Assembly (NCBI RefSeq): GCF_900107735.1
Contig: NZ_FNQV01000005.1
Coordinates: 1 to 64,000 of the forward strand
Length of the DNA stretch: 64,000 nt
Direction: 5' to 3'
Source: Bowdeniella nasicola
Lineage (GTDB): Bacteria > Actinomycetota > Actinomycetes > Actinomycetales > Actinomycetaceae
The translations under genes and the position numbers were made by a program. How positions within the stretch are numbered: the first letter of the stretch is position 1; every line of letters begins with the position of its first letter. Below are positions 1 through 7,563 of the stretch, piece after piece. Under the pieces are notes generated by a model that had not been told where the DNA came from, ran no database searches, and saw nothing but the letters and a program-made list of their open reading frames with translations.

Positions 1-18
1 CCCGTTACATTTATTGGT

Positions 19-236
19 AGGTCCTCACCAGAGGATCTGGTCGCTGGCCCTGGTATGGCTGTCTTGCCCTGTCATCGATGATCCGGGGGGTGTTGCCGCC
101 AGGGGTCCAGGACGCGCGTTGACTGCTGATAGGGACACGGCCCGACTTCGGTTGAGGTCTCTTCGTAACGTGGGTGCCAGCATCGGGTGTCATGACACCA
201 GCGGCCAGGGATACAAGCAGGACAAGGGAGCCTGTC
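19..236 (+). ncRNA. candidate IS110 bridge RNA (non-coding end of the element)
   Basis: IS110 recombinases use a structured RNA from the non-coding end next to the transposase to pair with donor and target DNA. This interval lies just upstream of the transposase start and starts with an 8-bp stem-loop: AGGTCCTC (19-26) pairs with GAGGATCT (31-38) across an ACCA loop, with one G-U pair. It also holds ATAGGGACAC (129-138), identical to the proposed right terminus at 1445-1454, as expected of a donor-binding loop. TTGAC precedes both copies, at 119-123 and 1433-1437. The RNA ends and the guide assignment are inference; no covariance model could be run. Confidence 0.4.
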
Positions 237-242
237 ATGACA
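186..242. repeat. two copies of the palindrome TGTCATGACA around the transposase start
   Basis: GGTGTCATGACACC (186-199) is a perfect 14-nt palindrome. Its 10-nt core TGTCATGACA recurs at 233-242, spanning the transposase ATG at 237. The arrangement could be an operator, part of the bridge RNA fold, or a way of limiting translation. I cannot choose between these from sequence. Confidence 0.5.
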
Positions 243-1436
243 ACCGAATACGCCATCACACTGGGACTCGACGTCGGGAAGTCCACCCACCACGGATGCG
301 CTCTCACTGCCGACGGGCAACGCGTGTACGACCGCGAGCTGCCCCAAGATGAGACCGCGCTGCGGAAAGTCATCACCAATCTTCAGCAGCACGGTTCGGT
401 GCTCGTCGTCGTTGACCAGCCGAACACGATCGGGGCATTGCCGATCGCTGTCGCTCGCGATCTCGGCGCGGGAGTCGCATACCTACCCGGGCTGGCGATG
501 CGCAAAGCCGCGGACCTGTATCCGGGACGGTCGAAGACCGACGCCAGGGACGCGTTCATCATCGCCGATACCGCCAGGACAATGCCACACACGCTCCGAG
601 CCGTGGACCGCAACTCCGAGGTCTTATCGGCGCTGAAGGTGCTGTCCGGGTTCGACGAGGACCTCGCTCGCGAGTCGACGCGCGCGATCAACCGTCTGCG
701 GTCCCTTCTGGTCCAGATCTACCCATCTTTGGAACGCGTTTTCCCTGGTGTCGTCCTCACCCGGGCGATCGTGTTGGATCTGTTCATCCGTTACCACGGA
801 CCCGCCGGACTCAAGGCTGCTGGGAAGGCCGGGGTGAAGCGGTGGGCACGTAACCACAGCAGGAAAGACCCGGGCCCACTCATCGACCAGGTTTTCACGG
901 CACTGTCTGAGCAGACTGTCACGGTGCCCGGTGCAGAAGCTGTCGAGCTCGTCATCCCGAGGGTCGCAGCACAGATCAAAGAGCTCAAGCACCAGCGGGA
1001 CATCGTTGCCGAAGAGGTCGAGAAGCTGGTCGACGACTTCCCTCTTTCCACGGTCTTGACGTCAATGCCGGGAGTCGGGGTCAAGACCGCAGCGCAGATC
1101 CTCCTGGCCGCCGGCGACATGTCCGCGTTCCCAAGCCCAGGACACCTGGCCGCCTACGCCGGGATCGCCCCAGTGACCCGACGGTCCGGGACGTCCATCC
1201 GAGGTGAGTTCCCCGCCCGCGCTGGGAACAAGCGGTTGAAGAACGCTTTGTTCCGGTCCGCGTGGGTCGCCTCATGCCACGACCCGCTGTCGAAGGCGTA
1301 TTACGAGCGGAAGAGAGCCGAGGGCAAGCGCCACAACGCGGCGGTCATGTGCTTGGCGCGTCGCCGACTGAACGTCATGTACGCGATGATGAAAACAGGC
1401 ACGCTATACGAGCCCCGAATCTCTGCAGCTGCTTGA
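237..1436 (+). CDS. IS110-family transposase (DEDD recombinase)
   Basis: This 399-residue protein catalyses RNA-guided recombination of the element. The N-terminal RuvC-like domain shows D12 (in LGLDVGK), D60 (VVVDQP), and D102 and D105 (KTDARDA). These match the family's DEDD tetrad, with Asp in place of Glu at the second position. The C-terminal IS116/IS110/IS902 domain is complete, with MPGVGVKTA, AAYAGIAP, RRSGTSI (which carries the likely catalytic serine) and GNKRLKNAL. ATG 237 is preferred over an in-frame ATG at 174 because residues MTTEYAITLGLD match the usual family start and the extension lies inside the presumed RNA gene. The frame is intact, so the element may be active. Confidence 0.93.
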   Translation: MTTEYAITLGLDVGKSTHHGCALTADGQRVYDRELPQDETALRKVITNLQQHGSVLVVVDQPNTIGALPIAVARDLGAGVAYLPGLAMRKAADLYPGRSKTDARDAFIIADTARTMPHTLRAVDRNSEVLSALKVLSGFDEDLARESTRAINRLRSLLVQIYPSLERVFPGVVLTRAIVLDLFIRYHGPAGLKAAGKAGVKRWARNHSRKDPGPLIDQVFTALSEQTVTVPGAEAVELVIPRVAAQIKELKHQRDIVAEEVEKLVDDFPLSTVLTSMPGVGVKTAAQILLAAGDMSAFPSPGHLAAYAGIAPVTRRSGTSIRGEFPARAGNKRLKNALFRSAWVASCHDPLSKAYYERKRAEGKRHNAAVMCLARRRLNVMYAMMKTGTLYEPRISAAA

Positions 1437-1454
1437 CAACCACCATAGGGACAC
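1433..1454 (+). other. proposed right end of the IS110 element
   Basis: TTGAC (1433-1437) followed 7 nt later by ATAGGGACAC (1445-1454) resembles TTGAC-N5-ATAGGGACAC at 119-138 in the left non-coding region. The repeated motif and its position straight after the transposase stop mark it as the likely donor end. The exact last base cannot be fixed without an empty site. Confidence 0.45.
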
Positions 1455-1480
1455 CCCCCGAACGCACCAAGGAGACTGCC

Positions 1481-2485
1481 GTGAAGGCCTGGACGATCGC
1501 CGCGCTTGCCGCCGCTACGGGCGCCGGAGCATGGTTCGCGCGCCGCCACCGTCAGGTCCAACTGGCCCATCCCAGCCTGCGTCACCGGCTCAACTATCGC
1601 GTGCTGCCGGTCAACAACCCGCTCGTCCTTGCCTACTACCAGCACATCGTGCACAAGCCGACTCCCGTCCTGGAGGGCGTCAGCGTCGAGCACCTCCAGA
1701 TCCCCACCGCGGCCCCGGACGACGACCACCTCGTTGACCTGTATGTCTATACCCCGCAGGCGGGTGTCACGTCCCGCGGCGCGCTGCTGTGGGTCCACGG
1801 CGGCGGCCTCATTATGGGCAGCGCCGCCCTCGACCACACGCACTCTTCGCAACTCGCACTCGACCTCGGCATCACCGTCGCCTCCGTCGACTACCGCCTC
1901 GCGCCGCACCACCCCTTCCCCGCAGCACTCAACGATTGTTTCGCGGCCCTGGCATGGCTCGCCGATGAGGCCACGAAGGGGCGCTTCGATCCCGCGCGCC
2001 TCGTGATCCTTGGCGCATCCGCCGGTGGGGGACTGGCAGCCGCGACGGCCCAACGCGCGCACGACGAGGGGATCGCGCTCGCCCTGCAAGGCCTCATTTA
2101 CCCGATGCTCGAATCCGGCACGGGGCACACGCCCATGCCTGGCAAGGGCGAATTCTCCTGGACCCCCTCGGCCAACCGCTACGGCTGGCGCAGCTACCTC
2201 GGACGCGACGTCACCAATCGCGACGGGCGCCCCTACGCGGTGCCCGCCGAGCGCGAGGACCTGTCTGGCCTAGCGCCGGCGTGGATCGGGGTGGGCGAAC
2301 TCGATCTGTTCTACGATGAGGACCTGCGCTACGCCGCGCGCCTTCGCGCAGCCGGCGTCCCCGTCGACCTCGTGACCGTGCCGGGCATGTACCACGCCGC
2401 CGACGGTCTGCGTCCCGAAGCACCTGCAATGCTCGAATTCCGCGCCGCCATGCTCAGCGCCCTGCGAGGAGCCCTCGCCTCCTAG
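1481..2485 (+). CDS. alpha/beta-hydrolase fold-3 esterase (hormone-sensitive lipase family)
   Basis: This 334-residue protein is a predicted esterase of short acyl esters. The oxyanion-hole motif HGGG is at residues 106-109, the nucleophile S180 sits in GASAG, D275 in GELD and H305 in MYHA complete the triad, and DYRLAP (137-142) is the typical family motif. The first 20 residues are hydrophobic (WTIAALAAATGAGAWFA) and followed by arginines, so it may be membrane-anchored. The GTG start at 1481 has AAGGAG 6 nt upstream; an upstream in-frame extension runs into the transposase gene and is rejected. It starts 26 nt after the IS end, so IS promoter activity could drive it. The natural substrate is unknown. 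Confidence 0.85.
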   Translation: MKAWTIAALAAATGAGAWFARRHRQVQLAHPSLRHRLNYRVLPVNNPLVLAYYQHIVHKPTPVLEGVSVEHLQIPTAAPDDDHLVDLYVYTPQAGVTSRGALLWVHGGGLIMGSAALDHTHSSQLALDLGITVASVDYRLAPHHPFPAALNDCFAALAWLADEATKGRFDPARLVILGASAGGGLAAATAQRAHDEGIALALQGLIYPMLESGTGHTPMPGKGEFSWTPSANRYGWRSYLGRDVTNRDGRPYAVPAEREDLSGLAPAWIGVGELDLFYDEDLRYAARLRAAGVPVDLVTVPGMYHAADGLRPEAPAMLEFRAAMLSALRGALAS

Positions 2486-2577
2486 CGCCGGCGACACACA
2501 ACCGAGCGCGGCCGCCCGCAGCCACTAGAAGCCGCGCTAAGGGCGCCCGACGGCCTCCGCGGTGTGCGCCTGACCGA

Positions 2578-3321
2578 CTACTCGGTGCGCGCCTCCTGCT
2601 CGGCCTCAAAGCGCTCGATATTGCGCTTCAGCGGCGCATAGTGGCTCGCAACCGCGGCCAAATATCCAGCCAAATCGCCTTCCTGCGCCGAACGCAGCAT
2701 GTCCCCGTGCGAGCGCGCCGTCACCGCAATGTCCTCCGGTGTCGGCACGCCGAGCATCGGCGCCGTCACCGTGTGAATCTTCCAAAACGCCTCCACGAGC
2801 TGCATGAGCAGCGTCGAGGCAAGCGGCTCCACCAGGCGCACATGAAAAGCCCGATCCTCGTTGACGAAAATCTCGCCACGGTCAGCCTTCTCAGTCATGT
2901 CTTCGACGAGCTCATCGAGCTCCGGGTGCAGCTTGCCACGCATGAGCTCGACGAGGCTCGGGCCGATCGAGACATCGAGGCGGTGGCGCACGTCGACGAT
3001 CTCTTTCAGGATCTGCAGGCTTGAGCCCTGCTGCGATATCGCGCCGCGAAAGACGATCGAGTCGATCATCGGCTGCAGCGACATCTGGCCGACGAAGGTG
3101 CCCGTGCCGTGACGCACCTCCACGATGTCGAGAGCGCTCAGCGTACGGATCGCCTCGCGCACCGAGGATCGGGAGACCTCCAGCATGTCGCACAGTTCGG
3201 ACTCGGTCGGCAAGGGGTCGCCGGGGCGCAGGCCCTCGCGCAAAATGAGGTCCTTAATGTGCTGCATCGTGGCGTTGTGGAGGAGTCGAGCCGCTCGCGG
3301 CTTTGGGGGCGGGTTCGCCAT
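2578..3321 (-). CDS. GntR-family regulator with FCD domain (possible NanR-like)
   Basis: This 247-residue repressor-type protein has an N-terminal winged helix-turn-helix (about residues 12-80, with PGDPLPTESEL, VSRSSVREAIRTL and VEVRHGTGTFV) and an all-helical FCD ligand-binding domain (about 100-230). FCD regulators bind acids or sugar acids and often control the neighbouring catabolic genes. It is divergent from a binding-protein remnant and a NanE remnant, so a sialic-acid-responsive role is plausible but inferred. A palindrome lies in the shared promoter region (3366-3385). The gene looks intact although its likely target operon is destroyed. Confidence 0.88.
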   Translation of the reverse strand: MANPPPKPRAARLLHNATMQHIKDLILREGLRPGDPLPTESELCDMLEVSRSSVREAIRTLSALDIVEVRHGTGTFVGQMSLQPMIDSIVFRGAISQQGSSLQILKEIVDVRHRLDVSIGPSLVELMRGKLHPELDELVEDMTEKADRGEIFVNEDRAFHVRLVEPLASTLLMQLVEAFWKIHTVTAPMLGVPTPEDIAVTARSHGDMLRSAQEGDLAGYLAAVASHYAPLKRNIERFEAEQEARTE

Positions 3322-3365
3322 CTGGCTACCTTTCGTGACCGTGGGCGAAAGTGCAGTATATGCGC

Positions 3366-3385
3366 CTCACACGTCGGCGTGTGAG
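3366..3385. promoter_or_regulatory. candidate operator in the divergent regulator/transporter promoter
   Basis: CTCACACG (3366-3373) and CGTGTGAG (3378-3385) form a perfect 8-bp inverted repeat with spacer TCGG. It lies just upstream of a TATACT -10-like hexamer that reads leftward for the GntR gene (about 3356-3361), where autorepression would be expected. A second, imperfect palindrome ATCAGACGTCCGAT lies near 3439-3452. The regulator's true site is unproven. Confidence 0.4.
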
Positions 3386-3468
3386 AGTTCTTGCGCTTGT
3401 CTGCTCTTCCACGTACCCCAACTGTACCAGCGTCAGACATCAGACGTCCGATATGTCAGGAGACTCCA

Positions 3469-4429
3469 ATGATGAATCCAACGGGAGGGACGGATCGCCG
3501 CAGCTTGCTGAGGCTTGCGGGCACCCTCACTGCTGCGGCCGGCATCGCGGCCACACTCTCAGCCTGCGGCGGCGACAAGGGTGGATCTCCACTACGAGCC
3601 CGGCAGCGGGCGGCTCCGGTAACGGTGGCGGCGAAGGCGGCAGCATCAATGCCGGCATTTCCTACGAGCTCGGCACCAACGGCTACGACCCCATGATGAC
3701 CACCGCGGCACTCACCGTCGCCGCGAACTGGCACACCATGGAGGGCCTGTTCGAAATCATGCCGACGGAAGACCGCACCTGCTACGCGGCTCTGTCTAAG
3801 GACTCCGAGCCCGTCAAGGTCGACGAGATCACCTACGAGGTCACGCTGCGCGATGGCGCGAAGTTCCACAACGGTGAGGACGTCACGGCCGAGGACGTCG
3901 TCTTCTCCTTCGAGCGCGTGCTCGACCCGGCCAACCAGTCGCTGTATGCCGGCTTCATCCCCTTCCTGGACTCGGTCCAGGCCAAGGACGACAAGACCGT
4001 CACGCTGAAGCTGAAGTACCCCTTCTCCCTGGTGAAGGAGCGCCTGGCAAACGTGAAGATTGTCCCCAAGGCTGCAGCCCAGGACAAGGAAGCCTTCGAC
4101 GCCAACCCCGTCGGCACCGGCCCCTACAAGATGACCGACAACGGCTCCGCCTCGGCCCAGGTCGTCTTCGAGAAGTTCCCCGACTACACCGGTCCCAAGC
4201 CGGCCAAGGCCGACAAGATGGTTTGGCAGATCCTGCCCGACGCCTCTACCCGCACCAACGCCATCGAGTCCAAGTCCGTCCAGGCAATCGACTCGGTGCC
4301 CTACCTGTCCATCGACCAGGTCAAGGGCTCGGCAAACGTCGAATCCGTCCAGGGCTTCGGGCTGCTGTTCATCATGTTCAACAACGGCGATAACTCGCCC
4401 ATGAAGGACCAGAAGAACCGCCAGGCCGC
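3469..4429 (+). pseudogene. ABC transporter substrate-binding lipoprotein (SBP family 5), frameshifted and truncated
   Basis: ATG 3469, preceded by CAGGAGA, opens a lipoprotein signal (RRSLLRLAGTLTAAAG, lipobox LSAC). Reading then breaks near 3586-3588: after CGGDKGG the frame must jump to continue with TTSPAAGGSGNGG and the SBP_bac_5 body (YEVTLRDGAKFHNGEDVTAEDVVFS, shortened here to its key residues RDG, FHNGE and DVVFS). A duplicated TC in GGATCTCC explains the shift. About 320 residues remain of a family norm of 500 or more. The coding sequence stops matching after KDQKNRQA at 4428, where NanE sequence begins. It is clearly non-functional; the substrate was probably a peptide or a sialic-acid-type sugar. 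Confidence 0.85.
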
Positions 4430-4897
4430 GTCTACATCACGCCGTCCATCGCGCACGCCCGCGCCTGCGCCTACGCGGGTGCCTCTATCATCGCGATCGA
4501 CGCGACGCTGCGGGAGCGCGGCGAGCAGGAAACCTTCGCCGACGCCGTCGTCGCAATCCACGACGAGTTTCCGGGCGTTGCGATCATGGCGGACTGTGCC
4601 TCGCTCACCGACGCCAAGGCAGCCGAGGATGCGGGCGCCGACATCATCGGAACGACGCTCGCCGGCTACACCCCCGGCTATGAGTACGCGCGGGAGAAGA
4701 CCGACGGTCCCGACGTCGACTTCGTCCGCGAGGTCTTCGACGCTGTCTCCGCGCCCGTCGTCGTCGAAGGGCGGCTGCATCGCCCGGAGGACGTCGCCCG
4801 CGTTTTCGAGCTTGGCATCCACGCCGCGTGCGTGGGAACGGCCATCACTCACCCGACGACGATCACCCGCTGGTTCGCCGAAGCCGCCGGAAACTAG
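4427..4897 (+). pseudogene. nanE: NanE (N-acetylmannosamine-6-phosphate 2-epimerase) C-terminal remnant
   Basis: Read in the frame of CGC GTC TAC at 4427, about 156 residues match the C-terminal two thirds of NanE: VYITPS, AGASIIAIDATLRER, IMADCAS, GADIIGTTLAGYTPGY and PVVVEGRLHRPEDV. NanE converts ManNAc-6-P to GlcNAc-6-P in sialic-acid catabolism. The N-terminal third, including the region that carries the catalytic lysine in characterised NanE proteins, is missing, and no start codon or ribosome site precedes the remnant. It is joined to the truncated binding-protein gene in a different frame, showing a deletion that removed the genes between them. Confidence 0.85.
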
Positions 4898-4959
4898 CGC
4901 CCCGTAGCTGCCTCGCGGCGGCTTCGACGAGCGCACCCCAGCGCCAATGAGCGCCGCTA

Positions 4960-5019
4960 GCAACGGGGAAGCCCCTGCCACCAGGTGGCGGGTATTGGTG
5001 ACAGGGGCTTCCCCGTTGC
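4960..5019. terminator. bidirectional intrinsic terminator
   Basis: A perfect 18-bp inverted repeat pairs GCAACGGGGAAGCCCCTG (4960-4977) with its complement at 5002-5019 across a 24-nt loop. It lies between the convergent NanE remnant and the HNH gene. It lacks a long U-run, as is common in actinobacteria. Confidence 0.75.
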
Positions 5020-5041
5020 TGCGTTGGCGTGCGGGTGTGCG

Positions 5042-6941
5042 TTAGAAGGGTGGTGGTCCGTTGAGGGCTTCGTCGAAGCGCCAGTCGTTGGCTAGGGTGA
5101 AGCCGCGCGGCTGCCCTGCCGCGCTTGTCTGCGTTGCCTCAGGTGTCATCGCGGTATCGGTGTTCGCGGTGGTGGTGAGGGGTTCATCTCCAGGCCGGGG
5201 TGGCGCGCCTGGTTTGGGGATGGCACACACGGGCGACGTGAGCCGGGGATGGTAGATCGGTTGTTGGTCGGGGTCGATCCGGCGGGGTGGCCGAGCTGCG
5301 GGGATCCCGTTCTGGTCGATGATGATGGTCCAGCTGTTGGGGTCACCGGGTGGTTTCTCGACTCGGGGATGATGCCGTGAACACACGAGTGCCAGGTTGG
5401 TGAGGTTGGTGGGGCCGCCACTTTCCCACGAAACAATATGGTGCGCTACGCATCCCTCGGGTGGGTCGGTACACATCGGGAAGACACACCCCCCCGTCCC
5501 GGAGGGCTAGGAGTTTCCGTAGCTTCTTGCTAGCGAGCCGGGTTTCTCGTCCCCGGTCTGCTTCGCGTGTGTCCCAGATGTGGCGGGTGCGCTCCGGAAA
5601 AGCGAGCAGCGCATCGTCTGCTGACACTGTGTGCGGGGCGGGCGGTGCCGGCGTCAACACCATGGTTTCTGGTTCGGTTGTGCTGGTTGTCGGCTCCGTG
5701 GCGCTGGCGCTGGGACGTGAGGTGTCGCCATAGGTGAAGTCATCGTCTGCCATGATGCGGTCGATAAGCGACTCGGCATCATCTTCAAAGGAGTCCGCTT
5801 CCGGGCCCTCGATATCGGCTCCATGACTTCCATTGCCACCAGGGTTATTCGGGAGCGGGCTTCCGCCACCACCATTGTTGCCTGACGGGCCGTCCTCACC
5901 TGAGGGGTCGTCGTCACCGGAGGGGCCGTCGTCACCGGAGGGGTCGTCGTTGCCGTAGGGGCCGGGGCCGTCGAACGGGTCTTCGTCGTTGAAGGACTCG
6001 ACGCCGTCGAAGAGATCTTCGGAAGGATCTTGACCTGTCGGGTCCTGGCCGTTGTCGGTGTCGTTTCCGGTGAGGTGGGTGAGGTCGTCTGCCTCGGGTG
6101 GGTAGTGCCCGGTCATGGTGGTGAATAGTGCATCCAACAACCGGGTCTTCCGGTCGGCAGCCTTGCGGGTTTTGCTGTGGCGTTGGGCTCTTGCGATGGC
6201 TTCGGCTTTCTTCTCCAATGCTGGCATCAAGATGCGCAAGTATTCGGCGGGGATGTGGGCGAACAGGTTCGCCCCAAACTCACCGTCTTGGATCAGCGTG
6301 ATCGCGAGCCCCCGCTCATCAAAGGACTGCTTGCGTCGTTTCGCGGTCGCGGCATTGTTGGCCTTACGTAGCGCTTCATCCAACATTTCGAGGGTGGTGC
6401 GGCATTTCTTACGGAACTCACCCGGTACCGGAGTCTCCGCCTCTTCCAACAATGCTGCTTCCACGTGCGGGAACTCGGTCTCGCTGTAGTGGGGCCGCAT
6501 CTTCTCCAGCGTTTTGACCGCGGTATGCAGGTTGTCTTGGGAGATGCGGGATGCTGCGGCGGCTTTCAACACGTTCGGGAACTCAGCCTGAGAACGGGCG
6601 GTACGGATCTCGCTGGTGGCAGCATTCTTCGGGATGCGGCGTTCTTCAGCGATGACGTCTGCCATGGATAAGCCATCGATCTCGGCAGCACCCGCCCGGT
6701 CGGCTGCAGCAATAATCTGCGTGCGCAGCGTCGATACCGCATTAAATGCGCGTTCGATGTTGCGGGCCGCAATCAACTTATGCAGCGCCTCAGGCAGATC
6801 AACACCGTTCTCCACCGCCGCCGCAAGGATCCCAATCCCGAGATTCAATAGGTCTTCCGACACGACAGGCGCAGTACCTGCGGCCGGGTGGCTGGTGGGC
6901 ACATCAAGACCAGCCGCCTCGAACAACGACGTGAGTTCCAT
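5042..6941 (-). pseudogene. DUF222 / HNH endonuclease-domain protein, single frameshift
   Basis: The N-terminal part (from ATG 6941, with GGAGGGAGG upstream) is a DUF222 (13E12-type) helical domain, followed by an acidic, low-complexity DPSG linker and then the start of an HNH domain. The frame is lost in a run of seven C at 5489-5495 on the + strand. With six, RDGGCVFPMCTDPPEGC would read straight into VAHHIVSWESGGPTNLTNL and CSRHH, the intact HNH motif in the other frame, ending at 5042. These multi-copy actinobacterial genes are often mobile or variable, and their cellular role is not established. The break may be real, phase-variable, or a sequencing error. Confidence 0.85.
5886..5965 (-). 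repeat. short tandem repeats encoding a DPSG/GPSG linker
   Basis: A unit of about 15-16 nt, GTCGTCACCGGAGGGG with variants, repeats in the HNH gene and encodes DDPSGDDGPSGDDDPSG-type residues. It separates the DUF222 region from the nuclease region. Copy number may vary by slippage. Confidence 0.6.
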
Positions 6942-7355
6942 AATGCGCCTCCCTCCAGCCAAACAGTGGGCGGATGATCTGTGCCTGCTGCGAGTGCTGC
7001 AAGCGACTGACCACGATCAAACCAACACGTCAACACCCAAAAACCTTGGACCCCCGAAAACCCGGATGCGCAGAGCGTCGGGAGGCGGAGTGTGGAGAAC
7101 GACGGCCAGGCGAACAAGCCCTCACCACAGGGCCATGTGGTCAGCAGTCCGCAACAATTGCGTCCTCGCGCGCGTACGCGCAGGCGCGCGCAAGTGGGTA
7201 CGCGCGCAAAACGATGGGCGTACGAGAGCGTGCGTGCACCCGTAGCGGTCGGGGGAGTGAGGGGCATAGCCCGTCGTGATGAGCGAACAGAACTTCGTGA
7301 GATGATGGCCTTGTGCGAGGTGGTCGATGTCACCCGTAGATGCGCGCCGGGTTAC
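6942..7355. other. gene-poor spacer between the HNH gene and rplJ
   Basis: No supportable gene is present in about 410 bases. Reading frames here lack ribosome sites and recognisable residues. The most distinct feature is a CpG-rich alternating tract at 7167-7207 containing the palindrome GCGCGTACGCGC (7170-7181). This spacer marks the change from accessory DNA to the conserved ribosomal/RNA polymerase region. The usual rplK and rplA do not occur upstream. Confidence 0.5.
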
Positions 7356-7385
7356 TTTACGTTTCGTCGCTCGCCTTGCTAGTGT
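7356..7385 (+). promoter_or_regulatory. rplJL promoter
   Basis: A -35 TTTACG (7356-7361) and a -10 TAGTGT (7380-7385) with an 18-nt spacer predict transcription from about 7392, right at the start of the L10 leader structure. Confidence 0.5.
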
Positions 7386-7391
7386 TGTCGT

Positions 7392-7465
7392 TGCCGAAGA
7401 CCGCCGGTCTTCCCGTCAGGGAAGCGAAGTCCGCAAGGAGCCCGCGTAGGTGGAAAGAGATACAG
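7392..7465 (+). promoter_or_regulatory. L10 leader (ribosomal protein L10 autoregulatory RNA)
   Basis: The 5' UTR shows the typical actinobacterial L10-leader order: CCGAAGACCGCCGGTC, a hairpin CTTCCC (7409-7414) / GGGAAG (7419-7424) with loop GTCA, then GCGAAGTCCGCAAGGAG and CCCGCGTAGGTGG. Excess L10 (as L10-L12) binds such leaders and lowers expression of rplJL. A terminator hairpin follows at 7478-7501, which suggests control by attenuation. The family call rests on motif memory and position, not a model search. Confidence 0.7.
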
Positions 7466-7477
7466 AGTTTTCTGTCG

Positions 7478-7508
7478 CCCTGTCCGCTTATGCGTGCAGG
7501 GTTTTTAT
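7478..7508 (+). terminator. attenuator terminator in the rplJ leader
   Basis: CCCTGTCCGC (7478-7487) pairs with GCGTGCAGGG (7492-7501) with one mismatch and one wobble around loop TTAT, followed at once by TTTTTATTTT. This is an unusually good U-tract for this genome and sits 60 nt before rplJ, so it is probably conditional read-through control rather than an end of transcription. Confidence 0.7.
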
Positions 7509-7563
7509 TTTGCCCTCCTCGCTGCTTTGAGAAAGATCTGCGGCACCGATCGAAAGGAGGGCC

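Larger units (their letters stand above)
1..1454 (+). mobile_element. IS110-family insertion sequence (left end at or beyond window start)
   Basis: The element consists of a non-coding left part of at least 230 nt, one DEDD/RuvC-type transposase gene, and a very short right end. IS110 elements lack terminal inverted repeats, so the ends are inferred. The right end is placed at ATAGGGACAC (1445-1454), 9 nt after the transposase stop codon, because the same 10 nt recur inside the left non-coding region at 129-138. The ribosome-binding site of the next gene begins soon after. The left end could lie within the first 20 bases or outside the window. The family is clear; the exact borders are not. 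Confidence 0.75.

Noticed and set aside
174-236. Transposase start at ATG 174
   Set aside because: The 21 extra residues (PASGVMTPAARDT...) do not match the family and would lie in the presumed bridge-RNA region.
6845-7333. Possible small gene reading leftward upstream of the HNH gene
   Set aside because: It overlaps the HNH start, has a Cys/Arg/Trp-rich composition unlike real proteins here, and lacks a ribosome site.
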